A stretch of 64,000 bases of DNA from Terana coerulea (lineage: Eukaryota > Basidiomycota > Agaricomycetes > Polyporales > Phanerochaetaceae). Position 1 is the first letter of the stretch, and every line of letters begins with the position of its first letter. Location: NCBI GenBank assembly GCA_024811115.1, contig JAKOGH010000806.1:124001-188000 (forward strand), in the 5' to 3' direction. A program made the position numbers and the translations under genes. Below are positions 62,200 through 64,000 of this stretch, piece by piece. The notes beneath the pieces are model-generated. The model made no database searches and was not told the DNA's origin. It saw only the letters and a list, made by a program, of their open reading frames with translations.

Positions 62200-62680
62200 T
62201 AAAACTGTGTAGCTGTATAATAATTATATTTCAGCAAGACCCGCTGTGCTCGTCTCAGCTGTTGAGACATGATAGTTGCAGTCAAATACGAATAGGACGT
62301 AAAGTTTAGTAAAAGTAAATAACTTAGGAGCATTTGGGACTCTACGCGGGTAGTCCTTGAAAGTATGTAGGCTTGACGCAGCTGACGTCTGAGAGTGCAG
62401 TAGGCATCGCAGCCTCTACCTTTCATGAGTCTGGACAAGCCCCAGAGTCCGCCGGAGCGGAAGGTGTGATTATTGTGTCAACAACTCAGCGATATAGTTG
62501 TAAGTAATTGTGCGGCACTATCTTATGGCTATGAGAACCTTTTATGTTGTCAGCTTGCGCATGAACTCCGATTTCTCCACCTCACGGGCCACGTCGTCCA
62601 GCGGGGGGAGCGTCTGCACCAAGTTCGGTGTGCTCGCGCCTCCATGCACTGCGTACACTGCGCCGTCTACACCACGCCCT
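62200..62680. other. Intergenic, no gene seen
   Basis: 481 bp between the tRNA gene and the stop of the acyltransferase gene; the tRNA 5' flank and the acyltransferase 3' flank. Confidence 0.5.
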
Positions 62681-64000
62681 TCAGCCTCCTTCCGCAGGCC
62701 CCGCTTTCTTAACCCGCGCGGCCTGCACGCGCTTCAGCAGCCGCGCGCCGCCCGCGTAGAAGAAGACGAGGGCGCCGAAGACCATGGCGAGGCCGTACCA
62801 CGCGAGGCGGCGCCAGCCGAGGAGCGAGTCGCGCCACGTGAGCAGCATGAACGGCGCGGCGAGGAAGTTGAGGACGAGGATGCACGCGAGCGTGCCGACG
62901 GCGTCGTACGCCCGCTTGAGCGGGGTCTGCGGCGGCGCGGGCCCGCCGCGGACCTCGACGTATGCCGCGGGCAGGACGAGCGGGCGCACGTGGCTCCGGA
63001 CGAGCCGCCCCGCGGTCTGCACGAAGCCGCCGAAGAGGAAGGTGAGGTAGTACCCGCCCGCGATCCCGTGCTGTCGCCGCCGCCGTCAGTGCGCGTGGAG
63101 ATAGGTCAATATGAACGGCCGTCAACTGACCCAGAAGGCGCTCGTGGCAAAGGTGATCATGCTGCTCCTGAAGCCGGGCTTCTCGCCCTTGGGGGTCACC
63201 CGCTTGTAGACGCACTCGCGCAGCCAGACGTTGGTCTTCATGTTCCAGGAGTCGAGGAGGACCTTCATGTTTGGTGCGAACTCGATGGTCCAGACCTTCA
63301 CATTCGCCGCACCTTCCCAGCGAGTTCCACCGTTAGGTTTGAACCCTGAGAACCCGAGGCCTGTGAGGATAGATGCACCCTTTACGGGAGAACGTCAGCG
63401 GGCGTGGGTCGCTACAGTCCTTCGTGACCATACCTCCGTGAGTGTCCAGATGGCATAATACTTTGTGCGCTCGAAGAAGCCACATAATTGGTAGATGGCA
63501 ATCCTGAAGCAAAGATTCCGTCAAGATCCCGGAGATGAAGACAAATTACCACACACCGATATAGCAGGCTTTTCTGTGCGAACCAGTCCTGGAGCGCGAC
63601 GCTGAAATTGTACTGACCGCCAAGCACGACGAAGAGGCCCAGATAGATGAGCCCCATGACCATCTTTCGATAAGCCACGCGTTTCCGGCCGCGAGGGACC
63701 AATCGGCCGGGTACTGTGGCAGATTTACGCTTCTCCTCATCTTGCTTGTCAACTTTGTATGCTGAGCCGTCAATTAGGTTCATGTAGTCCGCAAACTCGA
63801 GGTACGGGCCGACGAGGATGCCCGGGAAGTAAAACCTTGCGGGGAGAAGAGTTGAACACCGTTGAATGCAGGTAGTAAGGGCATCTTACGCATATCCGAG
63901 GAACGTGAGGACGCTCGGGAATTGAGCGACTCTCTTCTCCTTCTGCCATTTGTCCAGGTCCTATATATTTGGCGTGACATTAATGCTGATGCTCCACGGG
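62681..64000 (-). CDS. MBOAT lysophospholipid acyltransferase (Ale1/LPCAT-like), 5' end beyond the window
   Basis: ER enzyme that re-acylates lysophospholipids. Reading inward from the right edge: DLDKWQKEKRVAQFPSVLTF, FYFPGILVGPYLEFADYMNL, GLIYLGLFVVLGGQYNFSVA, YYAIWTLTEGASILTGLGFS, the substrate-side motif NVWLRECVYKRVTPKGEKPG, and the catalytic histidine region SSMITFATSAFWHGIAGGYY. After an intron in that motif come TLACILVLNFLAAPFMLLTW and a lysine-ended C-terminus (RVQAARVKKAGPAEGG). The asparagine in NVW and the histidine in FWHG are the MBOAT active-site residues. The first exons lie outside the window. Confidence 0.9.

Noticed and set aside
62510..63349. Plus-strand open frame of about 280 codons
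   Set aside because: Antisense of the GC-rich MBOAT exons; composition is arginine/alanine-biased as expected of a shadow.

Overview
The window is nuclear DNA of a filamentous basidiomycete, most likely an Agaricomycete. Genes are dense and face both ways. Almost all are split by 45-70 bp GT-AG introns, and several families are typical of wood-decay and mushroom fungi: a P450 tandem array, a secreted M43 metalloprotease, a DUF6741-like protein and an EF-hand MscS channel. There are no operons. Neighbours pair as divergent genes with 150-320 bp shared promoters or as convergent genes with short 3' gaps.

Layout. 0-3.7 kb: tail of a gene entering from the left, a SNAPC4-like Myb factor (-), and a TMEM208/SND2 ER-targeting protein (+). 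4.5-14.2 kb: three cytochrome P450 genes; the last two lie in a direct 3.66 kb tandem duplication that includes the spacer. 14.4-24.4 kb: tRNA adenosine deaminase Tad1, an EF-hand MscS channel, a coiled-coil protein, a DUF6741-like protein and a small basic protein. 24.9-37.7 kb: an SQ/TQ-repeat nuclear protein, dUTPase, a Vps4-associated Vfa1-like protein, class III alcohol dehydrogenase, an Atg37/ACBD5-like acyl-CoA-binding protein, mitoribosomal mS34-like, mitochondrial GatC and the M43 protease. 37.9-56.2 kb: an equilibrative nucleoside transporter, mitochondrial DNA polymerase gamma, Hbs1, mitochondrial SSB, a UPF0303 protein, a NIPA Mg transporter, Sec12 and TAF9. 56.5-61.6 kb: a nested mobile-element block, in which a 4.5 kb hAT transposon with an 8 bp target duplication sits inside a ~0.53 kb inverted-repeat element that carries telomere-like repeats. 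62.1-64 kb: an intron-containing tRNA-Ala(UGC) and the 3' part of an MBOAT lysophospholipid acyltransferase running off the right edge.

Functionally this is mainly housekeeping: transcription (SNAPC4-like, TAF9), tRNA and translation quality control (Tad1, Hbs1, tRNA-Ala), secretion (SND2, Sec12), nucleotide metabolism and mtDNA maintenance (dUTPase, ENT, POLG, mtSSB, GatC, mS34). It is interrupted by accessory P450s and by the transposon nest.

A caution applies to the whole window. At least a dozen conserved genes, essential ones such as POLG and GatC included, show single-base reading-frame breaks, mostly one extra base in a short homopolymer. This looks like residual sequencing or assembly indel error more than true gene death, so an apparent pseudogene here should be read with care.
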